A DNA stretch of 64,000 nucleotides from Rhodobacteraceae bacterium UBA6213 (GTDB lineage: Bacteria > Pseudomonadota > Alphaproteobacteria > Rhodobacterales > Rhodobacteraceae), in NCBI GenBank assembly GCA_002421605.1, contig DISJ01000010.1, positions 978 to 64,977 on the forward strand. The letters are read 5' to 3'. The position numbers and the translations under genes are program-made. This document shows, one piece after another, positions 9,997-18,777 of the stretch (position 1 is its first letter; each line of letters starts with the position of its first letter). A model generated the notes under the pieces. That model was not told where the DNA came from, did not search any database, and saw nothing but the letters and a program-made list of their open reading frames with translations.

Positions 9997-12675
9997 TTAT
10001 GCCGACAGCTTCAGCGGCAAGCGCACACGAAAGGCCGCGCCACCCTGCCCCGGCAAATATTCAATGCTGCCACCCAGATTTGCCATGATCTCGCGACAGA
10101 TCGCCAGCCCCAACCCGGCGCCGCCCGCGTGGCTGGTATCAGTCAGGCGCGCGAATTTCTCGAAAATCAGCGCCTGCACCTTTTTGGGAATACCCGAGCC
10201 GTTGTCGATAAAGTCGATCTGCGCCTGCCCGCCGCGCTTTTTGACCTCAATGCGCAGCACCGCGCGCTCGGCATCGCAATATTTACGCGCGTTCGAGATG
10301 ACGTTGATGAAAACCTGCAAAAGCCGGTCGGTGTCGGTGAACACGGGCATATGTTCCGTGCTTGCATCGCGCTGCACCACAAACATCCGCTCTGGCCTTG
10401 TGTTCGAGGCGGCGACGATCGCCTTGTTGAGGATGTCGTGCAGGTTGGCCACGCCGATATTGAGCTGCACCTTGCGGTTTTCCAGCACGCTGAGATCAAG
10501 CAAATCGTCAAGCAGGCGGGTCAGGCGGCGGGTCTCATCATGGATGATCCCGGCATATTTTGCGCGCATGTCTTCGGGCAGGTCGGATTCCATCAAAATT
10601 TCAGAAAATGCGCGTATCGAGGTCATGGGGGTGCGCAGCTCGTGGCTGATCTGGCTGAGAAAGCCGTCCTTTTGTACGCTGAGCTCGGTCAACTTTTCAT
10701 TGGCTTCACGCAACGCGCGGGCGGTGCGTGCCAGTTCTTCGGACTTGGCTTCAAGCTGGGCGGAGTATTCCTTGATCTGTTGCGCCTCGCCTGCAACCGC
10801 GATCAGATCTTGCACCGAAACCGTGGTCCCGCCCGAAAGCTGAGCGATCATGGCGTGCGAGGTTGCCGCGCCCACCGAACCTGCAAGCTGACGTTCCAGC
10901 CGCGCGATGAAATCGGGCGTTGGGTCGGGCAGAAGGCCCGCCTTGCCCTGCGCTGTGGCCTGCGCCTGAAAGAAGCGTTGCGCCTCTTCAGCGCCAAGAA
11001 TGCGCTGGGACATCGACAAAAGGTCTTCGGCCTCTGCCGCCGAACGGGTCCAGCTACCCGGCCCGCTTGATTGATCGAAGATGTTGACAAAGGCCACGCC
11101 CTGCAACCGCTCCATCGGGCCGGGAAAGCTTGAAAGCGAGCCAATCAGAAAGGCGCCGGTGTTCAACAGCATCGACCATAAAAGCGCATGGAGCAGCGGG
11201 TCAAGCCCGGTAATGCCAAACAGTGCATGCGGGCGCAGCCAGTCGATGCCGAAGGGCCCTTCGGCAATGAGCCGCGCCGAAAGCAGGCCGTTAGGTCCGA
11301 ACGAGGGCAGGAACAGGCAATATAGCCAGATCGCAAAGCCGGTAATCAGCCCCATTGCCGCTCCGACATGGGTGGCACCCCGCCAGTAGATGCCACCCAT
11401 CATCGCCGGCAGCACCTGCGCCACGCCGACAAACGAGATCAACCCTATCGAGGCCAGCGCCGCCGAGCCGCCCGAAAGGTGATAATACGTATATCCCAGT
11501 GCCAGAACCGCCGCGATCGAGAGTCGCCGCGACATCAGCACAAGGCCGCGCACATCGCCGGGGGCACGCGCACTGCCCACCCGCAGCGCCAGCCACAAAG
11601 GCGTCACGATATGGTTCGACACCATTGTCGAAAGCGCGATTGCGGCCACGATAACCATCGACGTGGCCGACGAGAAGCCACCCAGAAAGGCCAAGAGCGC
11701 CAGCTTGCCCGCGCCTTGCGATAGCGGAATCGTCAGCACGAAGAGGTCGGGGTTTGAGCCTTCGGGCATGATGCTCAGCCCCACCACGGCAATAGGCACC
11801 ACGAACAGGCTCATCAGCATCAGATACAGCGGAAAGGCCCAACTGGCGGTGGCCACGTGCCGCTCATCTGCGTTTTCGACCACCATCACCTGAAACATGC
11901 GCGGCAGGGTCAGAATCGCAGCGGCAGAAACAAAGGTCAGCCCTGCCCAGCGGCCGGGTTTAAGCTCCCAATCTGCAATGGGCGAGGCGTCGATACGCGC
12001 CAAAATGTCTGCCACGCCCCCCGCCACGCCCCAGACCACGAACAGCCCCACCGCCAGAAGTGCGATCAGTTTCACTACCGCCTCAACCGCGATGGCCATG
12101 ACGATGCCGTGGTGGCGTTCGTTGGCGTCAAGGTTGCGGGTGCCGAAAAGGATGGTGAAAAGCGCCAGCCCCGCCGCCACCCAGAGCGCCGTCGCCCCCT
12201 GATCGGGCACCGCCCAGCCCTCGGGCGTGTCAGACGCGAAAACCCCGAAGGACAGCGTGACCGATTGCAACTGCAGCGCAATGTAAGGCGTGGCGGCCAG
12301 CACTGCGATCACGGTGACCACAACCCCAAGAAAGTTCGACTTTCCGTAGCGGCTGGAAATGAGGTCTGCTATTGAGGTTACACGTTGTGCGCGCCCGATC
12401 CGCACCAGTTTGCGCAGCACCCACCACCAGCCGACAAAAACCAGCGTCGGACCAAGGTAGATGGTCAAAAACTCCAGCCCGGAACGCGCCGCGTAGCCCA
12501 CCGCGCCGTAAAACGTCCATGCCGTGCAATAGATCGAAAGCGACAGCGTATAGACAAGCGGCAGCCGCAGCCAACCCGCTCGCCCACCAATCGCCCGCCG
12601 TTCGGCCACAAAAGCTACGCCAAAAAGCACCGCGACATAAGTAAGCGATACGGCAACAAGAATGTTGAAGGGCAT
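9997..12675 (-). CDS. Sodium/solute symporter-type sensor histidine kinase
   Basis: 892 residues. The first about 500 form a multi-pass SSS (sodium:solute symporter) domain. A linker with a coiled coil (about 600-660) follows, then a HisKA domain with phospho-acceptor His678 in SQISHELRTP and a C-terminal HATPase domain with N-box NVISNARKY and G-box GGAGLGLAICREI. This is the CbrA-like class in which a transporter domain senses or imports a nutrient. It lies downstream of a small membrane protein and a receiver protein on the same strand, with a 3-base gap before its ATG. The ligand is unknown. The nearby short-chain fatty acyl-type regulator makes a carboxylate plausible. Confidence 0.9.
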   Translation of the reverse strand: MPFNILVAVSLTYVAVLFGVAFVAERRAIGGRAGWLRLPLVYTLSLSIYCTAWTFYGAVGYAARSGLEFLTIYLGPTLVFVGWWWVLRKLVRIGRAQRVTSIADLISSRYGKSNFLGVVVTVIAVLAATPYIALQLQSVTLSFGVFASDTPEGWAVPDQGATALWVAAGLALFTILFGTRNLDANERHHGIVMAIAVEAVVKLIALLAVGLFVVWGVAGGVADILARIDASPIADWELKPGRWAGLTFVSAAAILTLPRMFQVMVVENADERHVATASWAFPLYLMLMSLFVVPIAVVGLSIMPEGSNPDLFVLTIPLSQGAGKLALLAFLGGFSSATSMVIVAAIALSTMVSNHIVTPLWLALRVGSARAPGDVRGLVLMSRRLSIAAVLALGYTYYHLSGGSAALASIGLISFVGVAQVLPAMMGGIYWRGATHVGAAMGLITGFAIWLYCLFLPSFGPNGLLSARLIAEGPFGIDWLRPHALFGITGLDPLLHALLWSMLLNTGAFLIGSLSSFPGPMERLQGVAFVNIFDQSSGPGSWTRSAAEAEDLLSMSQRILGAEEAQRFFQAQATAQGKAGLLPDPTPDFIARLERQLAGSVGAATSHAMIAQLSGGTTVSVQDLIAVAGEAQQIKEYSAQLEAKSEELARTARALREANEKLTELSVQKDGFLSQISHELRTPMTSIRAFSEILMESDLPEDMRAKYAGIIHDETRRLTRLLDDLLDLSVLENRKVQLNIGVANLHDILNKAIVAASNTRPERMFVVQRDASTEHMPVFTDTDRLLQVFINVISNARKYCDAERAVLRIEVKKRGGQAQIDFIDNGSGIPKKVQALIFEKFARLTDTSHAGGAGLGLAICREIMANLGGSIEYLPGQGGAAFRVRLPLKLSA

Positions 12676-12678
12676 GGC

Positions 12679-12978
12679 TTAGCCTGCCCCATTATGCGGT
12701 TCGGTTTCAGGGCCCGGACTGACCGGCTCTTCCGCGTCAAGCAAACCGGGTGCCAGCCCCCGAGACAGCACCAACGCCGCAATGATCAGCACCACCCATG
12801 TGGTGAAAAGGTATATTACCCCGCGCGCGGTATCGGGCTCGGGTGTCTCGGCCGGGCGCCAAAGCAGCGGCAGCAGCAACAGCACCGTGCCGAAAAATGG
12901 CAACAGGCGCACGGCATCCATCATCCGCCGCCGGCGGTAGGACCGGCGTGCCAGAAACAGCGGCTGCGTCTGCGGCAT
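12679..12978 (-). CDS. Small membrane protein between the kinase and response regulator
   Basis: 99 residues with two predicted membrane segments (LLPFFGTVLLLLPLLW and GVIYLFTTWVVLIIAALVLS) and an acidic Pro-rich tail. Its ATG overlaps the stop of the response regulator (TGATG), and the kinase follows after 3 bases, so the three genes form one unit. I do not recognise a named family. Its position suggests an accessory subunit of the symporter-like sensor, which is an inference. Confidence 0.7.
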   Translation of the reverse strand: MPQTQPLFLARRSYRRRRMMDAVRLLPFFGTVLLLLPLLWRPAETPEPDTARGVIYLFTTWVVLIIAALVLSRGLAPGLLDAEEPVSPGPETEPHNGAG

Positions 12979-13355
12979 CAGGTGCCTCCCTCGGCTAGGG
13001 TGCGCACCTGTGCGAGTAGGTCGGAATTGGCAAACGGCTTTGCCAGAAAGGCATTCGCCCCGGCGCGCTCGGCCGCCTCGCGGTCGCGGCTTTGGCCACG
13101 CGCGGTCAGCATCAGCACTGCCAGCGTGGCCAATTCGGGTATGGCGCGGATTTCAGAAAGGATTTCAAGCCCAGAGCGGTCTGGCAGCATCACATCGAGC
13201 ACCAGAACATCGGGCTTTTCGCGCAGCAAGACCGCCGTGGAATCGGTGCCCGTTGCCAGATGCGTAACTGCTGCCCCGGCTCGGGTCAGAATGAAACGGA
13301 TCGCCTCGGCGATGTTCAACTCGTCCTCGATCAGGACGACATGCTTGCCACGCAT
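12978..13355 (-). CDS. Single-domain response regulator
   Basis: 125 residues from ATG 13355 (MRGKHVVLIEDELNIAEAIRF), with an AGGAGG ribosome-binding site a little far at about 11 bases. This is a complete receiver domain: acidic pocket ED at 10-11, phospho-acceptor Asp54 (LVLDVMLP), conserved Thr in LMLTA, and Lys106 in AKPF. No output domain is present. The likely partner is the symporter-type kinase two genes downstream. Confidence 0.9.
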   Translation of the reverse strand: MRGKHVVLIEDELNIAEAIRFILTRAGAAVTHLATGTDSTAVLLREKPDVLVLDVMLPDRSGLEILSEIRAIPELATLAVLMLTARGQSRDREAAERAGANAFLAKPFANSDLLAQVRTLAEGGT

Positions 13356-13436
13356 TTCGGATCGCGCCTCCTCGCCCGACCACACGGCCCGACTATTGCG
13401 GCTTGGCGCACGAAAGTCAAAACGCGATGACCCGCC

Positions 13437-14738
13437 TTAGGTGACAATAGAAGGCTCGCGCCGGGCGGGGCAGGCGATACGCGGGCAGATACGGCAGGAG
13501 ACGCCCACCGGGCGCTCGACCGGGCCGCGCTCGGTCGGCGCGGGCAGGATCAGCATCACCGCCTCCAGCACCTGCGGCGCATCGAAGGCCGAAGGCAGCG
13601 ACGGCTGACAAATTGCGTAGGTCAGAAACCGTTGCGGCACCCGTGCTGCAAGCTCGATGACCGCACGGATTGGTTGCATTTGCCGCCCTAGGGACTCGTA
13701 AAGCGGCCAGAGTGGGCAACCCGCGCCAAAACGCGGCAGCGCAAAGCCCGGCATGGGGCGGCGAAAGGTAAAGCTGCCGGAACCGTCGCAGATAACCAAC
13801 CCCACGCTTGGCAGACCAGCCTCGGGCGGCAGGCTGGCGAGGCGGCGGAATACGCGCGCTAAGGGCGCACCAAACCGCGCCGCCAGCCGCGCCGGGTCTG
13901 GCCCGTCCTCGGCCAGCGCGCGTAAAAATGGCTTGAGCGGCAGTGCCAGCGCATCGGCATGGGCGCGCGCGATGTGCCCGGCGGCCAAAGTGCGGGCGGC
14001 CGAACTGGCAAGCTCCGCAACCCCCGCCGTCAGTGTTTCGGGGTCAGGGGCGCGCGGCCCTTCGAGCGCAGCCAGATGAAAGTCGTGCGTTGCCAGCCAC
14101 GCCTCGACCTCTTCCTGGGGCGACGAGAGGCCGGATTCGGCCTCATCAAGCGTGTCAAGATAGCCCACCAGCGCCTCGGCGGTATCGGACAGGCGCATGC
14201 TTTCTTCGTGGATGGTGCGATGAAACCGCGCGCGCCATTCCGCGTCGATCGAGTCGTTCTCAACCAGAATCGCTGCAGTCGAGCGCAGCGAAGTAACCGC
14301 TGAAAGCACCTCATGCAGCGCCGTAGAAAGGAAAGGGTCCTGCGCCATGCGTTCGGAAAACCCTTCCACCGTTCGCTCCAAGGCCGCGATACGCGCCTGG
14401 CGCTCGGCCAGAACCCCCGCCCAACCGGGGAAGCGGCCAACATATTCTTCGATCCGGTCAATTTCGGCATGGACACCGCGCACGCCTTGCGCGCTTGCCG
14501 CCTCGCGCAGCCCGTCAAACAGCGCGCCCTCTGCCCCGTCCGAAAGCCCTTCGAGGTCAAGCCCAAGCGCCTGCGCCAAGCGCAGCAGCAGATCCTCGCT
14601 GACGCGGCGGCGGTTGTGTTCAATCAGGTTGAGATAGGCTGGCGATATTCCGGCCGTGCGCGCCACATCAGCTTGCCGCAGCCCTTGCGCGGTGCGCCGT
14701 TCTCGAATTCTTGTGCCGGTCAGAAGGCTGCGCGCCAC
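13437..14738 (-). CDS. HTH (XRE) transcriptional regulator with DUF2083 C-terminus, short-chain fatty acyl regulator-like
   Basis: 433 residues with a GTG start and AAGGGAGA ribosome-binding site. An XRE helix-turn-helix is at 8-62 (ADVARTAGISPAYLNLIEHNRRR). Residues about 132-195 form a helical pair resembling a histidine-kinase dimerisation hairpin (STALHEVLSAVTS with His142). The C-terminal DUF2083-like region ends in a Cys cluster (CRICPRIAC). The HExxH IrrE peptidase-type segment common in longer members is not seen. Relatives such as RamB/ScfR control acetate or propionate metabolism. An inverted repeat flanks its own ribosome-binding site, suggesting autoregulation. Confidence 0.8.
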   Translation of the reverse strand: MARSLLTGTRIRERRTAQGLRQADVARTAGISPAYLNLIEHNRRRVSEDLLLRLAQALGLDLEGLSDGAEGALFDGLREAASAQGVRGVHAEIDRIEEYVGRFPGWAGVLAERQARIAALERTVEGFSERMAQDPFLSTALHEVLSAVTSLRSTAAILVENDSIDAEWRARFHRTIHEESMRLSDTAEALVGYLDTLDEAESGLSSPQEEVEAWLATHDFHLAALEGPRAPDPETLTAGVAELASSAARTLAAGHIARAHADALALPLKPFLRALAEDGPDPARLAARFGAPLARVFRRLASLPPEAGLPSVGLVICDGSGSFTFRRPMPGFALPRFGAGCPLWPLYESLGRQMQPIRAVIELAARVPQRFLTYAICQPSLPSAFDAPQVLEAVMLILPAPTERGPVERPVGVSCRICPRIACPARREPSIVT

Positions 14739-14768
14739 TGTAAATCTCCCTTTGCGGGAAGTTTACAG
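14739..14768 (-). promoter_or_regulatory. Inverted repeat overlapping the regulator's translation start region
   Basis: Perfect 7-bp arms CTGTAAA (14739-14745) and TTTACAG (14762-14768) are separated by 16 bases that hold the AAGGGAGA ribosome-binding site. One arm touches the GTG start codon. This fits an autoregulatory operator of the adjacent HTH protein. The site differs from the published RamB consensus, so the assignment is by position. Confidence 0.4.
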
Positions 14769-14846
14769 CGTTAACTAACAAACTCAATACTTTGGCAGCG
14801 CCTTCACAAGGCTAGTGCATTTGGCGAAGGCTGGACTTAAACAAGA

Positions 14847-14874
14847 GAACGCGCGCCCTGCAGGACGCGCGTTC
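14847..14874 (-). terminator. Rho-independent terminator after the small lipoprotein gene
   Basis: Stem GAACGCGCG/CGCGCGTTC (9 bp) with an inner CCTGCAGG palindrome, followed on the minus strand by TCTTGTTT. It lies 14 bases after the stop of the 31-residue ORF. Confidence 0.6.
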
Positions 14875-14888
14875 CGATTTCCGCAAAA

Positions 14889-14984
14889 TTACATGCTGCA
14901 TCCCGAAACGCTGACCGCAAACACGATCGCGGTTACAACGCTCAAGGCGCGCACGACTCTGCGGGAACCAAATAAAAATGTCAT
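14889..14984 (-). CDS. Tiny predicted lipoprotein (31 aa), entericidin-like in form
   Basis: The short frame starts MTFLFGSRRVVRALSVV and ends with lipobox-like SVSGC followed by SM and a stop. A strong GAGGAGGG ribosome-binding site lies seven bases before the ATG, and a terminator hairpin follows directly. It has a positively charged n-region (R8, R9, R12), a hydrophobic core, and Cys29 at the expected cleavage point, so the mature product would be a lipidated di- or tripeptide. Form and size recall entericidin-type lipoproteins, but homology cannot be judged at this length. Support comes from the complete gene syntax: ribosome-binding site, ORF and terminator. Confidence 0.6.
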   Translation of the reverse strand: MTFLFGSRRVVRALSVVTAIVFAVSVSGCSM

Positions 14985-15082
14985 GCCTGCCCTCCTCACT
15001 AGTCGTCCCACACCCTAGGGGACACACGAACTATAGCACGTATTGGCGCATACAACGAATGTAATACACCCGAATGATGAAA

Positions 15083-15108
15083 GGGCGCAGGCCTTGCGGC
15101 CCACGCCC
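15083..15108 (-). terminator. Rho-independent terminator closing the pyrimidine/hydantoin operon
   Basis: On the minus strand GGGCG-T-GGGCC-GCAA-GGCCT-G-CGCCC folds into a GC stem with a tetraloop, followed by TTTCATC, 24 bases after the stop of the substrate-binding protein gene. Confidence 0.6.
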
Positions 15109-15131
15109 CCGATTTACCCACTAACCTGGGC

Positions 15132-16115
15132 TTATTGCAGCGCTAGGTCAGTAATCATATGCGTCCATGCCCCAACCGGAAGCGCGGTAATGACCGGGTC
15201 CGAACCGCCTGCCATCAACGTGGCCACGGTGCGGTCATAGTCAGCCGGGTCGAGCGCGCCGTTCGAACCCGCGGTCAGGAGCGCCACTTCGGCCATCATC
15301 CGTTTCTGGTGGGCTTCGGTCTGCGCGCCGGTCTCGTCGTTATCAAGCACGATCATCGCCGCCTCGTCGGGGTTCGCTTCGGCGTATTTCCAGCCTTTCA
15401 TCGAGGCACGCACGAAGCGCACCATCTTGTCGACGAAGGCCGGGTCGGCCAGATTGGCCTCCATCACATAAAGCCCGTCTTCCAGCGTCGCCACACCCTG
15501 ATCTTCATACTTGAAGGTCACCAACTGCTCGGGCGTGATACCCGCGTCGATCACCTGCCAGTATTCATTGTAGGTCATGGTCGAAATGCAGTCGGCCTGC
15601 TTTTGCAGCAGCGGATCAACGTTGAAGCCCTGTTTCAGCACCGTCACGCCATCTGCCCCGCCCGCGGTGGAATAGCCAAGCGTGCTCATCCAGCTGAAGA
15701 ACGGAAACTCGTTGCCAAAGAACCAGACGCCAAGCGTACGCCCTTTGAGATCGGCAGGTGTCTTGATGCCGGTTTCGGCAAGGCAGGTCAGCATCATGCC
15801 CGATGATTTATACGGCTGCGCGATGTTCACCAGCGGTAGGCCCTTTTCACGTGCGGCCAGTGCCGGGGGCATCCAGTCGATCACCACATCAGCCCCACCA
15901 CCCGCAATCACTTGGGTCGGTGCAATGTCGGGCCCGCCCGCGAGGATGGTGACGTTCAGCCCTTCCTCGGCATAAAAGCCCTTGTCTTGCGCCACATAAT
16001 AGCCCGCAAACTGGGCTTGCGTGACCCATTTGAGCTGCAAAGTTACATCGTCGTCCGCCTGCGCCGCCCCGGCCATCGCGGCCAGTGCCAGCACGCTTGT
16101 TAGAAGTCTTTTCAT
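15132..16115 (-). CDS. ABC transporter substrate-binding protein, NMT1/THI5-like
   Basis: 327 residues with a clear Sec signal peptide (MKRLLTSVLALAAMAGAAQA). The mature protein begins with the family pattern LQLKWVTQAQFAGYYVAQDKG, typical of ThiY-like binding proteins for pyrimidine-type ligands. It is the last gene of an operon with two permeases, an ATPase, a dihydropyrimidinase and an amidohydrolase, which points to a pyrimidine, hydantoin or related ureide as ligand. The exact ligand is not shown by sequence. Confidence 0.88.
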   Translation of the reverse strand: MKRLLTSVLALAAMAGAAQADDDVTLQLKWVTQAQFAGYYVAQDKGFYAEEGLNVTILAGGPDIAPTQVIAGGGADVVIDWMPPALAAREKGLPLVNIAQPYKSSGMMLTCLAETGIKTPADLKGRTLGVWFFGNEFPFFSWMSTLGYSTAGGADGVTVLKQGFNVDPLLQKQADCISTMTYNEYWQVIDAGITPEQLVTFKYEDQGVATLEDGLYVMEANLADPAFVDKMVRFVRASMKGWKYAEANPDEAAMIVLDNDETGAQTEAHQKRMMAEVALLTAGSNGALDPADYDRTVATLMAGGSDPVITALPVGAWTHMITDLALQ

Positions 16116-16165
16116 CGTCGTCTCCCTTGTTGAAGCGCCGGGGTTTGCCCCGGCCTTGGTATCGT

Positions 16166-17014
16166 TTACGCCCGTCCTCGCTGCGAGGGGTGCCAGAACG
16201 TGACCCCCTTCTCTATCAGTGCCACAAGCCCGTAAAAGGCCGAACCCGCCAGTGCCGCCACCGCAATCTCGGCCCAGACAAGCGGCAAATCAAGCTGCCC
16301 CACAGCGGTCGAGATACGAAACCCCATGCCGCGCGTCGGGCTGCCAAAAAACTCGGCAACAATCGCCCCGATCAGCGCCAAAGTGGTCGCTATTTTCAAG
16401 CCGTTGAACAAAAACGGCATCGCCGCCGGAAGTCGCAGCTTGACTAGCCCCTGCCAGTAACTTGCCGACCATGTGGCCATCTGGTCGCGTTGCAGCGCAT
16501 CGGTCGCCTTCAGCCCCGCAACCATGTTCACCAGCACCGGAAAAAACACCATAACCACCACCACGGCGGCCTTTGACTGCCAGTCAAAGCCGAACCACAT
16601 CACAAGGATCGGCGCGATGCCCACGATCGGCAGGGCGGCCACAAAATTGCCCACCGGCAACAGCCCGCGCTGCAAAAACGGCGAGCGGTCCACCGCCACC
16701 GCTACTGCCACCGCTGCACCGCACCCCATCAGATACCCTGACAGCGCGCCTTTCAGGATGGTTTGGTTGAAATCGGTCCAAAGCATTGGCAAGCTGCTTG
16801 CGATCCGCGCCCCGATCATCGAAGGCGGCGGCAGGATGACCGGACTGACGTTAAGCCCGCGCACAATCCCCTCCCACAACACCAGCAGCGTGACCCCGAA
16901 CAACGCCGGAATAAACAGTTGCACCAGCCGGTTGTGGCTGAACCTCTTCGCGAGCCAGACATTCGCCAGCGTCGCCAGCACCCAGAAACCCAATGCCCCC
17001 CATGCACCGATCAT
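16166..17014 (-). CDS. ABC transporter permease (NMT1/SsuC type)
   Basis: About 282 residues from ATG 17014 (MIGAWGALGFWVLATLANVW), which overlaps the stop of the next permease gene (ATGA). The longer frame to 17113 is an artefact of that overlap. It has five to six membrane segments and a BPD inner-membrane region with the EAA-like loop QRDQMATWSASYWQGLVKLRLPAAMP. It pairs with the upstream permease to form a heteromeric channel. Confidence 0.88.
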   Translation of the reverse strand: MIGAWGALGFWVLATLANVWLAKRFSHNRLVQLFIPALFGVTLLVLWEGIVRGLNVSPVILPPPSMIGARIASSLPMLWTDFNQTILKGALSGYLMGCGAAVAVAVAVDRSPFLQRGLLPVGNFVAALPIVGIAPILVMWFGFDWQSKAAVVVVMVFFPVLVNMVAGLKATDALQRDQMATWSASYWQGLVKLRLPAAMPFLFNGLKIATTLALIGAIVAEFFGSPTRGMGFRISTAVGQLDLPLVWAEIAVAALAGSAFYGLVALIEKGVTFWHPSQRGRA

Positions 17015-17907
17015 GACCGCATCCCCATCCGGCCGAGCACTATCCGCTCGATTACCCCGACGATGACCACCAGCCCCGCCGCAAGTGCCGCCGCTGCCAG
17101 CAGCGCCGCCCAAATCTGGATTGTCTGGCCATAATAACTGCCAGAAAGCAGGCGCGCACCAAGCCCCGCCGAAGCGCCCGCGGGCAACTCACCCACAATC
17201 GTGCCCACCAGCGCCGCCGCAATGCCAACCTTGAGCGAGGCAAAAAGATAAGGCACCGACGAGGGCAACCGCAGCCGCCAAAAGGTGCCAAACCGGCTGG
17301 CGTTGTAGGTTTTCAACAGATCAAGCTGCATCGTATCGGGCGCGCGAAAGCCTTTGACCATGCCCACCAGTACCGGGAAGAAACTCAAATACGCCGCGAT
17401 GATTGCCTTTGGGATCAACCCCTTGATGCCAATCGAGGCGAGCACCACAATGACCATCGGCGCAATCGCCAAAATCGGCACCGTCTGACTTGCAATCGCC
17501 CAGGGCATAAAGCTCATATCCATCGCTTTGCTGTGCACGATGCCCACGGCCAGCAGAATGCCGAGGCCCGTGCCAAAGGCAAAGCCGAGCATCGTGGCGC
17601 TAAGTGTGACCCAACCGTGGTAGATCAGGCTACGGTTCGACAGAGTGCCGGTCGCCACGATACCGCGGCGCCCGTTCACCTCTTCGTCCCAGGTGCTTTG
17701 GTATAGCTCGACCGCGACCTGATGCGGCGCGGGCAGTTTGGGCCGCGCCTGGCTCAGCGTATCACTCAGAATGTCCGAAAAACTCACCTCGACGCCAGCA
17801 CGTGCCGCCTGATCGCGGGTCCATTGCGCGTTCAGGCCAATCGCCGCGCCGTACCAGATCAGCACGAGCGCAAACAGCACGGTCAGAATGGGAAGCACGG
17901 ATTTCAT
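17011..17907 (-). CDS. ABC transporter permease (NMT1/SsuC type)
   Basis: About 298 residues from ATG 17907 (MKSVLPILTVLFALVLIWYG), with AAGGGG upstream. Its long periplasmic segment after the first membrane helix (about 25-95) is typical of the partner permease in pyrimidine-type NMT1 systems. An EAA-like loop (DTMQLDLLKTYNASRFGTFW) precedes the last helices. The stop overlaps the next permease start. Confidence 0.88.
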   Translation of the reverse strand: MKSVLPILTVLFALVLIWYGAAIGLNAQWTRDQAARAGVEVSFSDILSDTLSQARPKLPAPHQVAVELYQSTWDEEVNGRRGIVATGTLSNRSLIYHGWVTLSATMLGFAFGTGLGILLAVGIVHSKAMDMSFMPWAIASQTVPILAIAPMVIVVLASIGIKGLIPKAIIAAYLSFFPVLVGMVKGFRAPDTMQLDLLKTYNASRFGTFWRLRLPSSVPYLFASLKVGIAAALVGTIVGELPAGASAGLGARLLSGSYYGQTIQIWAALLAAAALAAGLVVIVGVIERIVLGRMGMRS

Positions 17908-17985
17908 TCGCGCCACCCCTTCTTCATTGCCCAACTTCCCTCGCCGGGCAAATAGGCCCCGACAAAAACCGACAGACGCGCCCGT

Positions 17986-18777
17986 TCAGTCATAAGCATG
18001 CCCCGCGCGCAGGCCTTCACGCACCCGGTGCGCGATTTCCAGAAACTCGGGTGAATCGCGGATATCGAGCGGTCGTTCGCGCGGCAACGGGCTTTCGATG
18101 ACATCCGCAATGCGCCCCGGTCGCGGCGACATCACCACGATTTTGGTCGACAGATACACCGCCTCGGGGATCGAGTGGGTAACAAAGCCGATGGTCTTGC
18201 CGGTCTCGTTCCAAAGCTTCAAAAGCTCTTCGTTCAGCCGGTCGCGCACGATCTCGTCCAGCGCACCGAATGGTTCATCCATCAGCAGGATGTCGGCATC
18301 AAAGGCCAGCGCGCGAGCGATCGAGGCGCGCTGCTGCATGCCGCCCGAAAGCTGCCAGGGAAACTTCTTTCCAAAGCCCCCCAGATCGACAAGGTCTAGC
18401 ACTTTTCGCACCCGCTCGGCCCGCTCGGCACGCGAAAAGCCCATGATTTCGAGCGGTAATTGCACATTTCCCGCTATTGTGCGCCAAGGGTAGAGTCCTG
18501 CGGCCTGAAACACATAGCCGTAAGCGCGGCTGCGACGCGCCTCTTCCGGGCTCATGCCGTTCACTGTCAGCGTGCCTGAGGTTGGGTGTTCAAGCGCCGC
18601 AATGGCGCGCAAAAAGGTGGTTTTGCCGCAACCAGAAGGCCCAATGAAGCTGACAAACTCGCCGCGCCCGATAGCGAGCGAAATGTCCTTCAGCGCCTCT
18701 ACCGGCCCATCGTCGGTCTGAAAAATCAGCCCGATGCCCTTTGCCTCGATCACGGGGGGGCTGCTCATATCTTTCAT
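17986..18777 (-). CDS. ABC transporter ATP-binding protein
   Basis: 263 residues. Walker A GPSGCGKTT, Q-loop YVFQAAGLYPW, signature LSGGMQQRASIARAL, Walker B ILLMDEPFGALD and H-loop FVTHSIPEAVYL are all intact. It is the nitrate/taurine/NMT1-type ATPase of this transporter. ATG 18777 overlaps the stop of the decarboxylase gene (ATGA). Confidence 0.93.
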   Translation of the reverse strand: MKDMSSPPVIEAKGIGLIFQTDDGPVEALKDISLAIGRGEFVSFIGPSGCGKTTFLRAIAALEHPTSGTLTVNGMSPEEARRSRAYGYVFQAAGLYPWRTIAGNVQLPLEIMGFSRAERAERVRKVLDLVDLGGFGKKFPWQLSGGMQQRASIARALAFDADILLMDEPFGALDEIVRDRLNEELLKLWNETGKTIGFVTHSIPEAVYLSTKIVVMSPRPGRIADVIESPLPRERPLDIRDSPEFLEIAHRVREGLRAGHAYD

